From CAZUCE01 sp964619265 (GTDB lineage: Bacteria > Planctomycetota > UBA1135 > GCA-002686595), in contig CAZUCE010000046.1 of the NCBI GenBank assembly GCA_964619265.1, positions 1-29,909 of the forward strand: a DNA stretch of 29,909 nt. Direction: 5' to 3'. The notes below the pieces were generated by a model. That model was not told the origin of the DNA and searched no databases. It saw only the letters and a list, made by a program, of their open reading frames with translations. Positions 6,961 through 14,475 of this stretch are shown in pieces (position 1 is the first letter of the stretch; each line of letters opens with the position of its first letter). The translations under genes and the position numbers were made by a program.

Positions 6961-8651
6961 GGGAGAAGGGGAAGGAGGTTTTCGGTGCAGAACAGGACTT
7001 GAGAGGCGCCGCTGCGAAGGAGCACGGCCTGCTCGCGAATCGGGTCGGTGCCGGGGGCCACAACGCCGATCGGAAGCACCCCGGCGCCCCGGGCAGCCCG
7101 CAGGTCGTCGGGCGTGTCGCCGATCATCCAGGCGTTTTGAGCGCCGAGCTGCTCCAGGGCTAGCCGGACGGGCGCAGGGTCGGGCTTCAGCGGCGCGTCC
7201 TCCCGGGTCACCACCGACTCAAACAAGTCGGAGATCCCGAAGCGTTCCAAGAACGCCCGCGCGTCTGCAGCGGGGCGCCCCGTGACGATTCCGAGCCGGT
7301 ACCGCTTTGCCGTGGCTACCAGCTGTTCGCGGGAGAGCAACAGTCGCTCTTCGCGGCAAAGGCCGGGGGTCTGTTCGGTTCCTTGGTAGAGCCGCTCGAA
7401 ACGGCGCGTGACTTCCTCAAGCGGGATGTCCACGCCCCGGGCGGCGAGGAGCCGGTGGGTGAGAGCCCAGTCATCGTTCGAGTGGCCGCGCGCCTTGGCC
7501 GCAGAGATTTCGTCTCGGCTGAGCTCGACGCCGAGTTCCAGGGCGACACCGAGGATGGCGGCTCGGTAGCTCCCGGAAACATCGGCGAGGACGCCGTCCA
7601 GGTCGAACAGGATCGCCTCGGGAGCCAGAGTTGTCTGGATCGTTCGCTCGAGTCTCGCGAATTCCTCGGGGTCTCCGGGGACCGCGATTCGCACGGCGTC
7701 TTCCAGCCCCGCGCGACCGGGGAAGGCTCGCACCCCAATCCCCAGCGAGGCCAGGTCGTCGCGGAAACGTTCCGAGTCGAGCCCGCGAACCAGGATGAAG
7801 TTGGCTTGGGAGGGACGGGCCGGCTGGGCGCCAAGCTCTTCGAAAAGCCGGGTCAAGCGCGCGGTCTCCCGCCTGGCAGAGGCGACATAGTTGGTGAGAT
7901 CCGCTTCTCCAGTCGCGAGGCGAGCTAAGGCCGCGGTGGCGGAGGCGCTCGAAACGGGGAAGGGGTTGCCGGCTGCGGCGAGTCGCGAAATTTGCTCGGG
8001 AGGACCGAGTGCATAGCCGACTCGCAAGCCCGCGAGTCCCCAGGCCTTGGAGAGCGTTCGAACCACGACGACGTTGGGCAGGGTGAGTGCCAAAGGGGTG
8101 AGGTCTTCGTCGGCGAACTCGGCATAGGCTGCGTCCAGCACCACGGTGGCTTCTGGGTTGACTTGTGCCAGGGTCGTCGAGATGCGGGTTAGATCCTCCC
8201 CCGATGCGACCGCACCGGTCGGGTTGTTGGGAGAGACGACGAACGCGAGGCGGGTTTGGAGCTTGACCGCAGCCAGGAAGTCCGCGGTGGGGAAGCCTCC
8301 TTCGGGCCAGTTCACCTCGTCGAGCTCGAGCCCGGCCAGCGCGGCGTAGCGCGGAATCATCTCGAAGGTGGGGCTGGCGATCAGCGCCCGTGCTCCGGGG
8401 GCCGCCGCGGCAAGGCACAGGCGCAGGAGCGCGTCGTCGCCCCCGGCGGTGACCAGGATGGAGGAAGCGTCGATCCCAAAGCGGGCGACAGCTTCTCGCT
8501 CAAGGGCGCCTAGATCGGGGTAGCGCCCGAGTTCGAGCGGGGTGGGCGTGGGCGGAGGAAAGCCGCGCGGAGCGCGACCTTCGTTGCGGTCGAGGCGCAG
8601 CTCGATGGCGGCCGTTGCGACCGGCGGGGCGTAGCGATGGAGTGTTCTCAC
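6957..8651 (-). CDS. hisC: HisC aminotransferase fused to a HAD phosphatase
   Basis: This 564-residue chain has two domains. Residues 1-343 are a PLP-dependent histidinol-phosphate aminotransferase: LRLDRNEG near the N-terminus, SPNNPTG (140-146), DAAYAEF (173-179), and the PLP lysine Lys202 in RTLSKAWGLAGLRVGY. Residues 346-564 are a HAD-superfamily hydrolase: ILFDLDGVLADVS with nucleophile Asp350 and Asp352, motif II Thr457 in IVTGRP, Lys489 in LKPDP, and motif IV GDTPDD (511-516). 'SNDDW.LT' in its cap resembles the small HAD group catalogued as TIGR01548, which as I recall includes a eukaryotic member fused to HisB. Histidinol-phosphate phosphatase is the only step not otherwise encoded in the operon, so I infer that the HAD domain does it. 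A general phosphoglycolate-type phosphatase is the alternative. Overlaps are 4 bp with hisG and 4 bp with hisB. Confidence 0.93.
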   Translation of the reverse strand: MRTLHRYAPPVATAAIELRLDRNEGRAPRGFPPPTPTPLELGRYPDLGALEREAVARFGIDASSILVTAGGDDALLRLCLAAAAPGARALIASPTFEMIPRYAALAGLELDEVNWPEGGFPTADFLAAVKLQTRLAFVVSPNNPTGAVASGEDLTRISTTLAQVNPEATVVLDAAYAEFADEDLTPLALTLPNVVVVRTLSKAWGLAGLRVGYALGPPEQISRLAAAGNPFPVSSASATAALARLATGEADLTNYVASARRETARLTRLFEELGAQPARPSQANFILVRGLDSERFRDDLASLGIGVRAFPGRAGLEDAVRIAVPGDPEEFARLERTIQTTLAPEAILFDLDGVLADVSGSYRAAILGVALELGVELSRDEISAAKARGHSNDDWALTHRLLAARGVDIPLEEVTRRFERLYQGTEQTPGLCREERLLLSREQLVATAKRYRLGIVTGRPAADARAFLERFGISDLFESVVTREDAPLKPDPAPVRLALEQLGAQNAWMIGDTPDDLRAARGAGVLPIGVVAPGTDPIREQAVLLRSGASQVLFCTENLLPLLP

Positions 8652-9523
8652 GGGACGATTTGTTCGGGCCGGGACACCACGATGTCGGTTGCTCCGCTCG
8701 CTTTCAGCGCTGGTACGAGGCGCGGAAGTTCGGCGCGAGGAACTGCAGCGCGAACGGCGAATCCTCCGCTGCTACGCAGATCCGAAACAGTCGGTTCGCG
8801 CATCGAAGGCAGCGTCGCGACCACAGCCTCCAGGGCCTCGGCCGTGACATTTAGGTCGACCATCGCTCGCTCGCGAGCTTCCAGCACGGAGCGCAGGACC
8901 AACACCAAGTCGTCGATGCGCCCGCGCTTTGCGGAATCTTCAAGAGACTTGGGATTCGCGTACAGCCAGGTGGACGAGGTCATGACTTCCTCCACCTGGA
9001 CCAGGCCATTCGCGACCAAGGTGGCGCCGGTGGCCGTGTTGTCGACGATCACATCGGCGTCTTCAGGGGGGAAGACTTCCGTGGCGCCGTAGGTTCGGAC
9101 GAATCGTCCCTCGATCTCGCGCTGGTTCATCCAAGCGCGGGTGAGTCGTTCGTACTCGCTGGCGACGACCAAAGGCCGGCGCGGGAGGACCCCATCCTCG
9201 AGCAACTCGCGGGGAGCAGCGGCCACCAGGCGAACCGGATCGAGGGAAGTTTCTAGCAAGGGGACCAGCTCGGCACCCTTTTCGGCGACCCAGTCGGCGC
9301 CCGCGAAGCCAACGTCCCTGGAGCCAGCCGCCAGCATCTCGACGATGTTCTGGGGTTTGAGCAGCTTGGTTTCGAAACCGGGCAAGCTGAGGGTTGGGCG
9401 ATAGCCGCGGACGCTCGAGGTGACTCGGACGCCGGCTTCTCGCAGGAGCCCGAGCACACCTTCTTGGATGCGCCCCTTGGGGAGCGCGAGGTGCACGGGC
9501 TGGATCGGATCGGTGGGGTTCAT
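8648..9523 (-). CDS. hisG: ATP phosphoribosyltransferase, long form (HisG)
   Basis: HisG condenses ATP with PRPP, the committed and feedback-controlled first step. It has 291 residues: ALPKGRI near the N-terminus, VGFAGADWV, ASEYERLT, and the PRPP loop region DADVIVDNTATGATL. Residues about 216-291 (DLNVTAEALEAVVATLP, then PTVSDL) are the ACT-like regulatory domain of the long HisG class, which binds histidine, so no hisZ partner is needed. No Shine-Dalgarno sequence is visible ahead of the ATG at 9523. The start codon lies 50 nt after the T-tract of an attenuator-type terminator, so expression of this gene and of the operon behind it is probably set by leader-peptide translation. The stop overlaps the hisC ATG by 4 bp. 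Confidence 0.96.
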   Translation of the reverse strand: MNPTDPIQPVHLALPKGRIQEGVLGLLREAGVRVTSSVRGYRPTLSLPGFETKLLKPQNIVEMLAAGSRDVGFAGADWVAEKGAELVPLLETSLDPVRLVAAAPRELLEDGVLPRRPLVVASEYERLTRAWMNQREIEGRFVRTYGATEVFPPEDADVIVDNTATGATLVANGLVQVEEVMTSSTWLYANPKSLEDSAKRGRIDDLVLVLRSVLEARERAMVDLNVTAEALEAVVATLPSMREPTVSDLRSSGGFAVRAAVPRAELPRLVPALKASGATDIVVSRPEQIVP

Positions 9524-9573
9524 CGGTGGCTTGGCTAAGCCGACCGATCGCGATCAGAGTCTTCCAGGGAACG

Positions 9574-9601
9574 AAAAACGCCGACCGCGAGGGTCGGCGT
9601 T
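9574..9601 (-). terminator. Intrinsic terminator of the his attenuator
   Basis: On the minus strand, AACGCCGACC pairs perfectly with GGTCGGCGTT over a 5-nt loop, and the stem runs directly into a run of T residues (A-tract 9574-9578 on the plus strand). It ends about 50 nt before the hisG ATG and has no gene of its own to terminate other than the leader, which is why it is read as a regulatory terminator. Confidence 0.88.
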
Positions 9602-9630
9602 GGGCGCGTTCGGGATGGATCTACGGGCGC

Positions 9631-9687
9631 CTAGCCGACCAAGAGGGTCGGATGAAGATGCGCATGCAGATGGGCCCGGGAGGACAT
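9631..9687 (-). CDS. hisL: His operon leader peptide (18 aa, four His)
   Basis: The short frame reads MSSRAHLHAHLHPTLLVG and stops with TAG at 9633-9631. Four of seven successive codons (6, 8, 10, 12) are CAT for histidine, an extreme bias, and it sits directly before a terminator hairpin and hisG. This is the arrangement of known his leader peptides (E. coli HisL has seven consecutive His); here the His codons alternate with Leu or Ala. Codons 13-14 (CCG ACC) form the 5' arm of the first hairpin, and the stop codon lies at the end of the second arm. No Shine-Dalgarno sequence precedes the ATG. An in-frame GTG at 9711 would give a 26-residue version. The peptide itself is probably only a sensor of charged tRNA-His. 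Confidence 0.82.
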   Translation of the reverse strand: MSSRAHLHAHLHPTLLVG

Positions 9688-9816
9688 GGGGGGGAGCAAA
9701 GCACAACTCACCGGGATTCACAACCCCGGCAAACAGCAAAAGTGCTCTAGGCCCAAAGGCTGAACGGAGCGAACTCTAGGCAGCCGAGGTGAATCACCAA
9801 GCTGGTGCGAACTCAT

Positions 9817-9853
9817 AAAAAGCGGGACGCCTTCCCTTGGGAAAGCGTCCCGC
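9817..9853 (-). terminator. Intrinsic terminator of the small lipoprotein gene
   Basis: A 15-position stem with one mismatch (left arm 9822-9836 starting GCGGGACGC, right arm 9839-9853 ending GCGTCCCGC) has a 2-nt loop and is followed on the minus strand by five T residues (9821-9817). It lies 32 bp after the stop of the gene ending at 9886. It separates that gene from the his leader, so the his promoter should lie between about 9816 and 9690. Confidence 0.88.
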
Positions 9854-9885
9854 ATCAAGAGCCTAACGGCCCCATTCGATTCGGT

Positions 9886-10182
9886 TCAGTTGACGATCGG
9901 CGCGGATCCGGTCCACTCGACCTGGGTCGAAGTGAAGCCGAACACGCTGGTGACCGCACCGATGAATGAGGTCCAGTCGCGGGGCGAGGTGCCCACGGAG
10001 TGGACGTCAGCGCCACTGGGAACCATGCCCCAGGCGGCTTCCTGGTCATCGTGGGGGAACTGGAGGCCGAAGAAGTTGAAGGCTTCGGCGTGGGCCATGT
10101 TTTTGTCGCCGGTCGAGCGGGTGCCCTGGCAGGAGCTGGCGAGAACGAGCAAGGACACGGCGGCGATGGTGGACTTCTTCAT
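9886..10182 (-). CDS. Small predicted lipoprotein, possibly TRL-like
   Basis: The 98-residue reading begins MKKSTIAAVSLLVLASSC: a basic N-terminus, a hydrophobic core and a lipobox (LASSC) whose Cys18 would be lipidated. I prefer this ATG at 10182 over the upstream in-frame ATGs because it gives a textbook signal peptide. The mature part is short, with 'FNFFGLQFPHDD', a Gly/Ser/Val-rich middle and 'FGFTSTQVEWTG' at the end. This is reminiscent of the TRL-like family of small lipoproteins, but the match is loose. The gene has its own strong terminator and stands alone, divergent from the pilT-type gene. Function is unknown; an outer-membrane or periplasmic location is inferred from the lipobox. 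Confidence 0.7.
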   Translation of the reverse strand: MKKSTIAAVSLLVLASSCQGTRSTGDKNMAHAEAFNFFGLQFPHDDQEAAWGMVPSGADVHSVGTSPRDWTSFIGAVTSVFGFTSTQVEWTGSAPIVN

Positions 10183-10531
10183 GGTGTTCTGAGGGGTCAG
10201 GGATAAGGGGGGGAGCCCTCGGAAGGGCATTCCGGACGCGTGAAGGCTGCCCGATTGGGGAGGCAATTCGAGGGGGGGATTCGGCCCGATTCCCGAATCT
10301 CGCACTTATGCCCCAGGGGGAGAGGGCCCCGGTCCGGCCTGTGAATGGCTGCCCGGCCTGTGAACTGCCGTGGTTGGAGCAGCCATCAGGCACCACGGGG
10401 GCTTGGAAGCCTGGGAGGAGCTTCGGAGCGAACTCAAGCCAAGCGGGACAAAGGTCGACGAGGACGTCGGTTCCGTCCTCTTTGCTTCCCTGCGGGGCAA
10501 CTCACTTCTACCGACCGCCCTCTCTCCGACC
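10183..10531. other. Divergent intergenic region, small lipoprotein / pilT
   Basis: These 349 bp separate two divergently transcribed genes and must hold both promoters. I see no convincing -35/-10 pair. The plus strand stays open in the pilT frame from 10370, but that part does not resemble PilT N-termini. The one clear structure is a 12-bp direct repeat, CCGGCCTGTGAA, at 10334-10345 and 10353-10364. Confidence 0.5.
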
Positions 10532-11887
10532 ATGGCTTGGATCGACTCCCTGTTTCGCAAAATGACCGCCGAGGGCGCCTCGGACCTTCACTTGACCTCG
10601 GGCCTGGTTCCGAAGTTTCGCTTGCATGGCGAAATCGTAGATGTCGCCGGCGCAGAGCCGCTCGACGCCCAGCGGCTGGGCGAAGTTCTGGGGGAGATAC
10701 TGCCGCAGGAAAACCGCGAGCAGTTCGAGGCTGAGTGCGACACGGACTTCGCGTACGAGCTTCCGGGGACCGCTCGATTCCGAGCCAACTACTTCCAAGA
10801 CCGCAACGGCCCGGGCGCGGTCTTTCGGCAAATTCCCGACGAGGTGCTGACGTCCGAACAGTTGAACCTGCCCAAGGTCGTGACGGACCTTTGCTATTTG
10901 TCGAAAGGCCTGGTGTTGGTCACTGGTCCCACGGGCAGCGGAAAGTCGACCACGCTGGCTGCGATGATCGACCACATCAACAAGAACCGCTCGGACCACA
11001 TCATTACGATCGAGGATCCGATCGAATTCGTTCATCGCAACCAGCGCAGCCTGATCAACCAGCGCGAAGTCCATCGCCATACCGAAAGCTTCAAGCGCGC
11101 CCTGCGGGCCGCCCTGCGAGAGGACCCGGACATTGTGCTGGTCGGCGAGATGCGCGACCTGGAGACGATCGAGATCGCGATCGAGACTGCGGAAACCGGT
11201 CACCTGGTGTTCGGAACGCTGCACACTTCGACAGCAGCCACCACCGTGGACCGAATCATCGACCAGTTCCCGGCAGACCGTCAGTCGCAGATTCGCACGA
11301 TGCTGGCGAGCTCCTTGAAAGGAGTCATCGCACAGACCTTGTGCAAGAAAAAGCCGAGCGGCCGGGTTGCCGCCCTTGAGATCATGATCGGAAACGCCGC
11401 GGTGGCCGCCAACATCCGCGAGGGGAAGACCCACCAAATCGTCTCGGCGATGCAGATGGGTGGCAAGGTCGGCATGCGCCTGTTAAATGACTCGCTGCTT
11501 GAGCTGGTTCAGTCTGAGACTATCGAGCCGATGGAGGCTTACGTGAAAGCCATCGAAAAACAGGACCTGGAGAAGAAGTTCCAAGAGAACGGAATTCCGT
11601 TCGACGCCTCGCGACTCTCCGAGGGCGGGGCCTCACCGGGGTCCGCGGCTCCCCAACCGCAAGCGACTCCGATGGGCGGTGCGGGCCTGGGCCTGGCGAC
11701 GCCGTCGGGCGGCGCCTCAAACAGCGATACGGCCGAACTGCTCAAGCAACTCGGAGTTTCGGATTCCGGTCCGGGATCGACGCCCGCCCCGCTGCCGGGT
11801 TCGCGCCCGGCGCCGCCTCCGGCGAGCCCGGCGCCGGGCGGATACACCGACCCGTTCGAGGAGTTCAAGCGCGGTCAGGGTCGCTGA
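10532..11887 (+). CDS. pilT: Type IV pilus retraction ATPase (PilT family)
   Basis: This is a 451-residue secretion-type ATPase. PilT hexamers power pilus disassembly and twitching at the inner-membrane base. I chose the ATG at 10532 because the family begins at 'MAWIDSLFRKMTAEGASDLHL'-like sequence. Visible are the N-terminal PAS-like region with SDLHLTSG (17-24), Walker A GPTGSGKS (132-139), Asp box TIEDPIEF (159-166), Walker B DPDIVLVGEMRD (198-209), and His box GHLVFGTLHTSTA (223-235). After about residue 350 comes a roughly 100-residue Gly/Pro/Ala-rich disordered tail that ordinary PilT (about 345 residues) lacks. No other pilus gene is nearby. PilU or another PilT paralogue is possible. 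There is no Shine-Dalgarno sequence; a terminator follows directly. Confidence 0.88.
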   Translation: MAWIDSLFRKMTAEGASDLHLTSGLVPKFRLHGEIVDVAGAEPLDAQRLGEVLGEILPQENREQFEAECDTDFAYELPGTARFRANYFQDRNGPGAVFRQIPDEVLTSEQLNLPKVVTDLCYLSKGLVLVTGPTGSGKSTTLAAMIDHINKNRSDHIITIEDPIEFVHRNQRSLINQREVHRHTESFKRALRAALREDPDIVLVGEMRDLETIEIAIETAETGHLVFGTLHTSTAATTVDRIIDQFPADRQSQIRTMLASSLKGVIAQTLCKKKPSGRVAALEIMIGNAAVAANIREGKTHQIVSAMQMGGKVGMRLLNDSLLELVQSETIEPMEAYVKAIEKQDLEKKFQENGIPFDASRLSEGGASPGSAAPQPQATPMGGAGLGLATPSGGASNSDTAELLKQLGVSDSGPGSTPAPLPGSRPAPPPASPAPGGYTDPFEEFKRGQGR

Positions 11888-11923
11888 CAGAGGGCAGACT
11901 TCTCGGTTCGTAGATGAATCGCT

Positions 11924-11963
11924 AGGTCCCGCGTCCCACTCAGGGCGCGGGGCCTTTCTCTTT
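11924..11963 (+). terminator. Intrinsic terminator after pilT
   Basis: AGGTCCCGCGTCCC (11924-11937) pairs with GGGCGCGGGGCCT (11943-11955), with one T bulge and one G-T pair, over a 5-nt loop, followed by TTTCTCTTT. It lies 37 bp after the stop codon. It also argues against any start of the next gene as early as 11962. Confidence 0.82.
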
Positions 11964-12042
11964 GGGAGGCTGGTCTGTTTGGGAGGCTGGCTTCGAGTGC
12001 GAGGCTCGGCGAATCGCTGGAGGGATGCCCTATGCTGCGCTG

Positions 12043-14475
12043 ATGCGATCCAAGTGCGAACCTGACCGGTGGCGATCCTGCGGAGTTTCCGTGTTGCTTG
12101 CTGGGTGGACGGTGGTGGGCTCGGCCTGTGGGCCAGGAACTGGATCCGAAACTCCCCGCGCTTTGTCGCCACAGGTTCCAGGCACAGCACCCTCCTCCGC
12201 GGACGTCGACCCTCCCATGAGCTCCGAAGCCGAAAGTCCCTACAGCCTTCCACGGCGAAACGGTCAGTTGGTCGTCCCCGGGCCCGAGGTGCTCGCCGAG
12301 CTCCCGGTGGATGGAGGTCCGGAATACAACCGGCTCATTTTCGAGTCGAGTCCCTATCTCCTCCAGCACGCCCGGAACCCGGTGGACTGGCGCCCGTTTG
12401 GCGACGAGGCTTTCGCGGACGCGAAGCGCGAGAACAAGCCGGTGTTTCTCTCGATCGGATACTCCACGTGCCATTGGTGTCACGTGATGGAGCATGAGAG
12501 TTTCGAGAACCCGGAGATCGCCGCTTTGATGAACGAGGCGTTCGTGTGCATCAAGGTGGATCGCGAAGAACGCCCGGACGTGGATCAGGTGTACATGGCG
12601 ACGGCCCAGGCGATGACCGGATCAGGCGGATGGCCGCTGACCGTGGTGACCACTCCCGAAGGCCGTCCCTTTTTCGCGGGAACCTACTTCCCCCCCGATG
12701 CTCGGATGGGGCGAATCGGTATGGACGAGCTGATTCCGCGGCTCGCGGAACTGTGGACGACCCAGCGGGACCGGGTGGAGGGCAGCGCGGATCAGATCGT
12801 CCAAATGGTCCAGGGCCTTTCGGTGCGCGAAGGCTCGGCGCCCCTCGGGCGGGAGGTTTTTCAGGCAGCGGAAGACGAATTCCGTGGGCGCTTTGACAAG
12901 GCCCACGCCGGCTTCGGAGACTCCCCGAAGTTTCCGGTTCCGCACAACTTGCGCTATCTGTTGCGTCGCTCGGCGCGCACCGGGCAAGCCGATCTGAGCA
13001 CGATGGCCCTGCGGACGCTCGAAGAGATGCGGCTCGGTGGGTTGTTCGATCAGGTCGGACTCGGCTTTCATCGGTACTCGACCGACGAACACTGGCTGCT
13101 GCCGCACTTCGAGAAGATGCTGTACGACCAGGCGCTTTTGGTCGAGGCCTATGTGGAGGCTCACCAGTTGACCGGGGACTCGTTCTATCGCCGCGCGGCC
13201 TTGGAGACCCTGGCCTACATCGAGCGCGAACTTTTGTGCGAGGACGGCCTCTTTCGTTCCGCGGAAGATGCGGACAGTCTCAACGAACAGGGCGAGCTGG
13301 AAGAGGGGGACTTCTATGTGTGGAGCCCCGAGCAGCTCCGTGCCGCGCTCGAACCGGAAGATGCCGCGTTTGTGGTGGAGGCCTTTGGGGTCCGCGAAGG
13401 CGGAAACTTCGTCGAGGAGGCGACCGGCGAGCGAACCGGGGCCAGCATCTTGCACTTGAGCCGCCGGCTCGAGGCCCAGATGGAAGGTGAAGGGGAAAGC
13501 CCAGCAGCCCGCTGGGAGCGGATCCGAGAGCGTCTGTTCGAGGTGCGCCGTGACCGGACCCCGCCGTTGATGGACGACAAGCGTCTGACCGACTGGAACG
13601 GGCTGGCGATCGCGGCGTTTGCCGCGGCCGGTTCCGCGTTTGAACAGCAGCGCTTGGTCGGTGTCGCCGAGCGGGCTGCCGATCGTCTGCTGGAGCATCT
13701 ACGCGACGCGGAATCGGGCCGGCTTTTCAAGCGGAGCCGCCAGGGAGAAGCTGGAATCGACGCAGTTCTCGATGACTATGCCTTTGCGACCCATGGATTG
13801 CTGTGCGTCTACCGGGCTGGGGGGAAGCCGAAGTACCTGGTCGCTGCTCGTGACTTGGCCGAGATCGCCTTGGCCGAATTTTGGGATGCGGAGCACGGAG
13901 GTTTCTATCTCACGCCGGCGAGTGCACAGGGGCTGTTCACCCGGCCGCGAGAGAGCTACGACGGGGCGCTTCCCTCCGGCAACAGCGTCCTGGCGGACGG
14001 GCTGGTTCGGCTCGGGCTTTTAACCGGAGAGCCCCGCTACACGGAGCGTGCCGAGCAGACGTTTGCGGCCTTGGCGGCCGATGTGTCCCGGGCGCCTTCG
14101 GGGCACACCCGATTCCTGCTCGCCTACGACCTGGCGACCGAGCCGGCCTTCGAGGTGGTGCTCGCGGGCCGGTCGGGGGACGCGGCCTTCGACGCGATGG
14201 TTCAGGTGGCGAGGACCTCCTACGGGGGTCATTTCGTGCTCCACGTGCTGGATGAGGCCCGGGCCGGAATTCGTGAGGAGCTCTGCGCACAGGCTCCCTT
14301 TTTGGCGGAGCTTCGCCCGATCGCCGGACAGGCAACCGCCTATGTGTGCCAGCGGTTTGCGTGCGAACAGCCCCTGGACGGCGCGGAGGCTCTCAGGGAG
14401 CGTCTGATCGCTGGCCGGCTGGCCGGATCGATGGCCGGACCCCATGCCGAGGCAGGCGACTCGGAGAGCGAGTAG
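12043..14475 (+). CDS. YyaL/DUF255 thioredoxin-domain protein, predicted lipoprotein
   Basis: This 810-residue protein (from the ATG at 12043) belongs to the DUF255/YyaL (spermatogenesis-associated 20-like) family: a thioredoxin-like domain followed by an (alpha/alpha)6 barrel as in N-acylglucosamine 2-epimerases. The family signature NRLIFESSPYLLQHARNPVD (97-116) leads to the redox motif CHWC (143-146), then GSGGWPLTV, FAGTYFPP, and the barrel segments HFEKMLYDQALL and LTDWNGLAI. The family's substrate is not established. Unusually, the N-terminus has a hydrophobic stretch ending VVGSAC (Cys29), a plausible lipobox, and a Ser/Pro-rich linker of about 65 residues, so I infer an exported, lipid-anchored form. 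An ATG at 12025 directly after GGAGGG is an alternative start, adding six residues. It is transcribed alone, after the pilT terminator. Confidence 0.88.
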   Translation: MRSKCEPDRWRSCGVSVLLAGWTVVGSACGPGTGSETPRALSPQVPGTAPSSADVDPPMSSEAESPYSLPRRNGQLVVPGPEVLAELPVDGGPEYNRLIFESSPYLLQHARNPVDWRPFGDEAFADAKRENKPVFLSIGYSTCHWCHVMEHESFENPEIAALMNEAFVCIKVDREERPDVDQVYMATAQAMTGSGGWPLTVVTTPEGRPFFAGTYFPPDARMGRIGMDELIPRLAELWTTQRDRVEGSADQIVQMVQGLSVREGSAPLGREVFQAAEDEFRGRFDKAHAGFGDSPKFPVPHNLRYLLRRSARTGQADLSTMALRTLEEMRLGGLFDQVGLGFHRYSTDEHWLLPHFEKMLYDQALLVEAYVEAHQLTGDSFYRRAALETLAYIERELLCEDGLFRSAEDADSLNEQGELEEGDFYVWSPEQLRAALEPEDAAFVVEAFGVREGGNFVEEATGERTGASILHLSRRLEAQMEGEGESPAARWERIRERLFEVRRDRTPPLMDDKRLTDWNGLAIAAFAAAGSAFEQQRLVGVAERAADRLLEHLRDAESGRLFKRSRQGEAGIDAVLDDYAFATHGLLCVYRAGGKPKYLVAARDLAEIALAEFWDAEHGGFYLTPASAQGLFTRPRESYDGALPSGNSVLADGLVRLGLLTGEPRYTERAEQTFAALAADVSRAPSGHTRFLLAYDLATEPAFEVVLAGRSGDAAFDAMVQVARTSYGGHFVLHVLDEARAGIREELCAQAPFLAELRPIAGQATAYVCQRFACEQPLDGAEALRERLIAGRLAGSMAGPHAEAGDSESE

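Larger units (their letters stand above)
9574..9687 (-). promoter_or_regulatory. Histidine attenuator: competing 1:2, 2:3 and 3:4 hairpins
   Basis: Read on the minus strand, the four segments are: 1, CCGACC (9651-9646); 2, GGTCGGC (9640-9634); 3, GCCGACC (9598-9592); 4, GGTCGGCGTT (9586-9577). Segments 1:2 form a 6-bp stem with a 5-nt loop. Segments 2:3 form 7 bp, then after a small internal loop 5 more (GGCGC 9631-9627 with GCGCC 9607-9603). Segments 3:4 form the terminator. Segment 3 cannot serve both 2:3 and 3:4. A ribosome stalled on the His codons would cover segment 1, free segment 2 and favour the antiterminator; one that reaches the stop codon would cover 1 and 2 and allow termination. 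The pairing is visible; the mechanism is inferred from the enterobacterial his attenuator. Confidence 0.82.

Noticed and set aside
9886..10305. 139-residue version of the small lipoprotein
   Set aside because: The upstream extension is Pro/Gly-rich without a signal. The ATG at 10182 begins a clean lipoprotein signal peptide.
10370..10531. N-terminal extension of PilT from the ATG at 10370
   Set aside because: The added 54 residues have no PilT similarity and overlap the likely promoter region. The family start is at 10532.
12622..13698. 358-residue minus-strand frame opposite the YyaL-like gene
   Set aside because: Antisense to clear family motifs on the plus strand, with no recognisable domain or signal.
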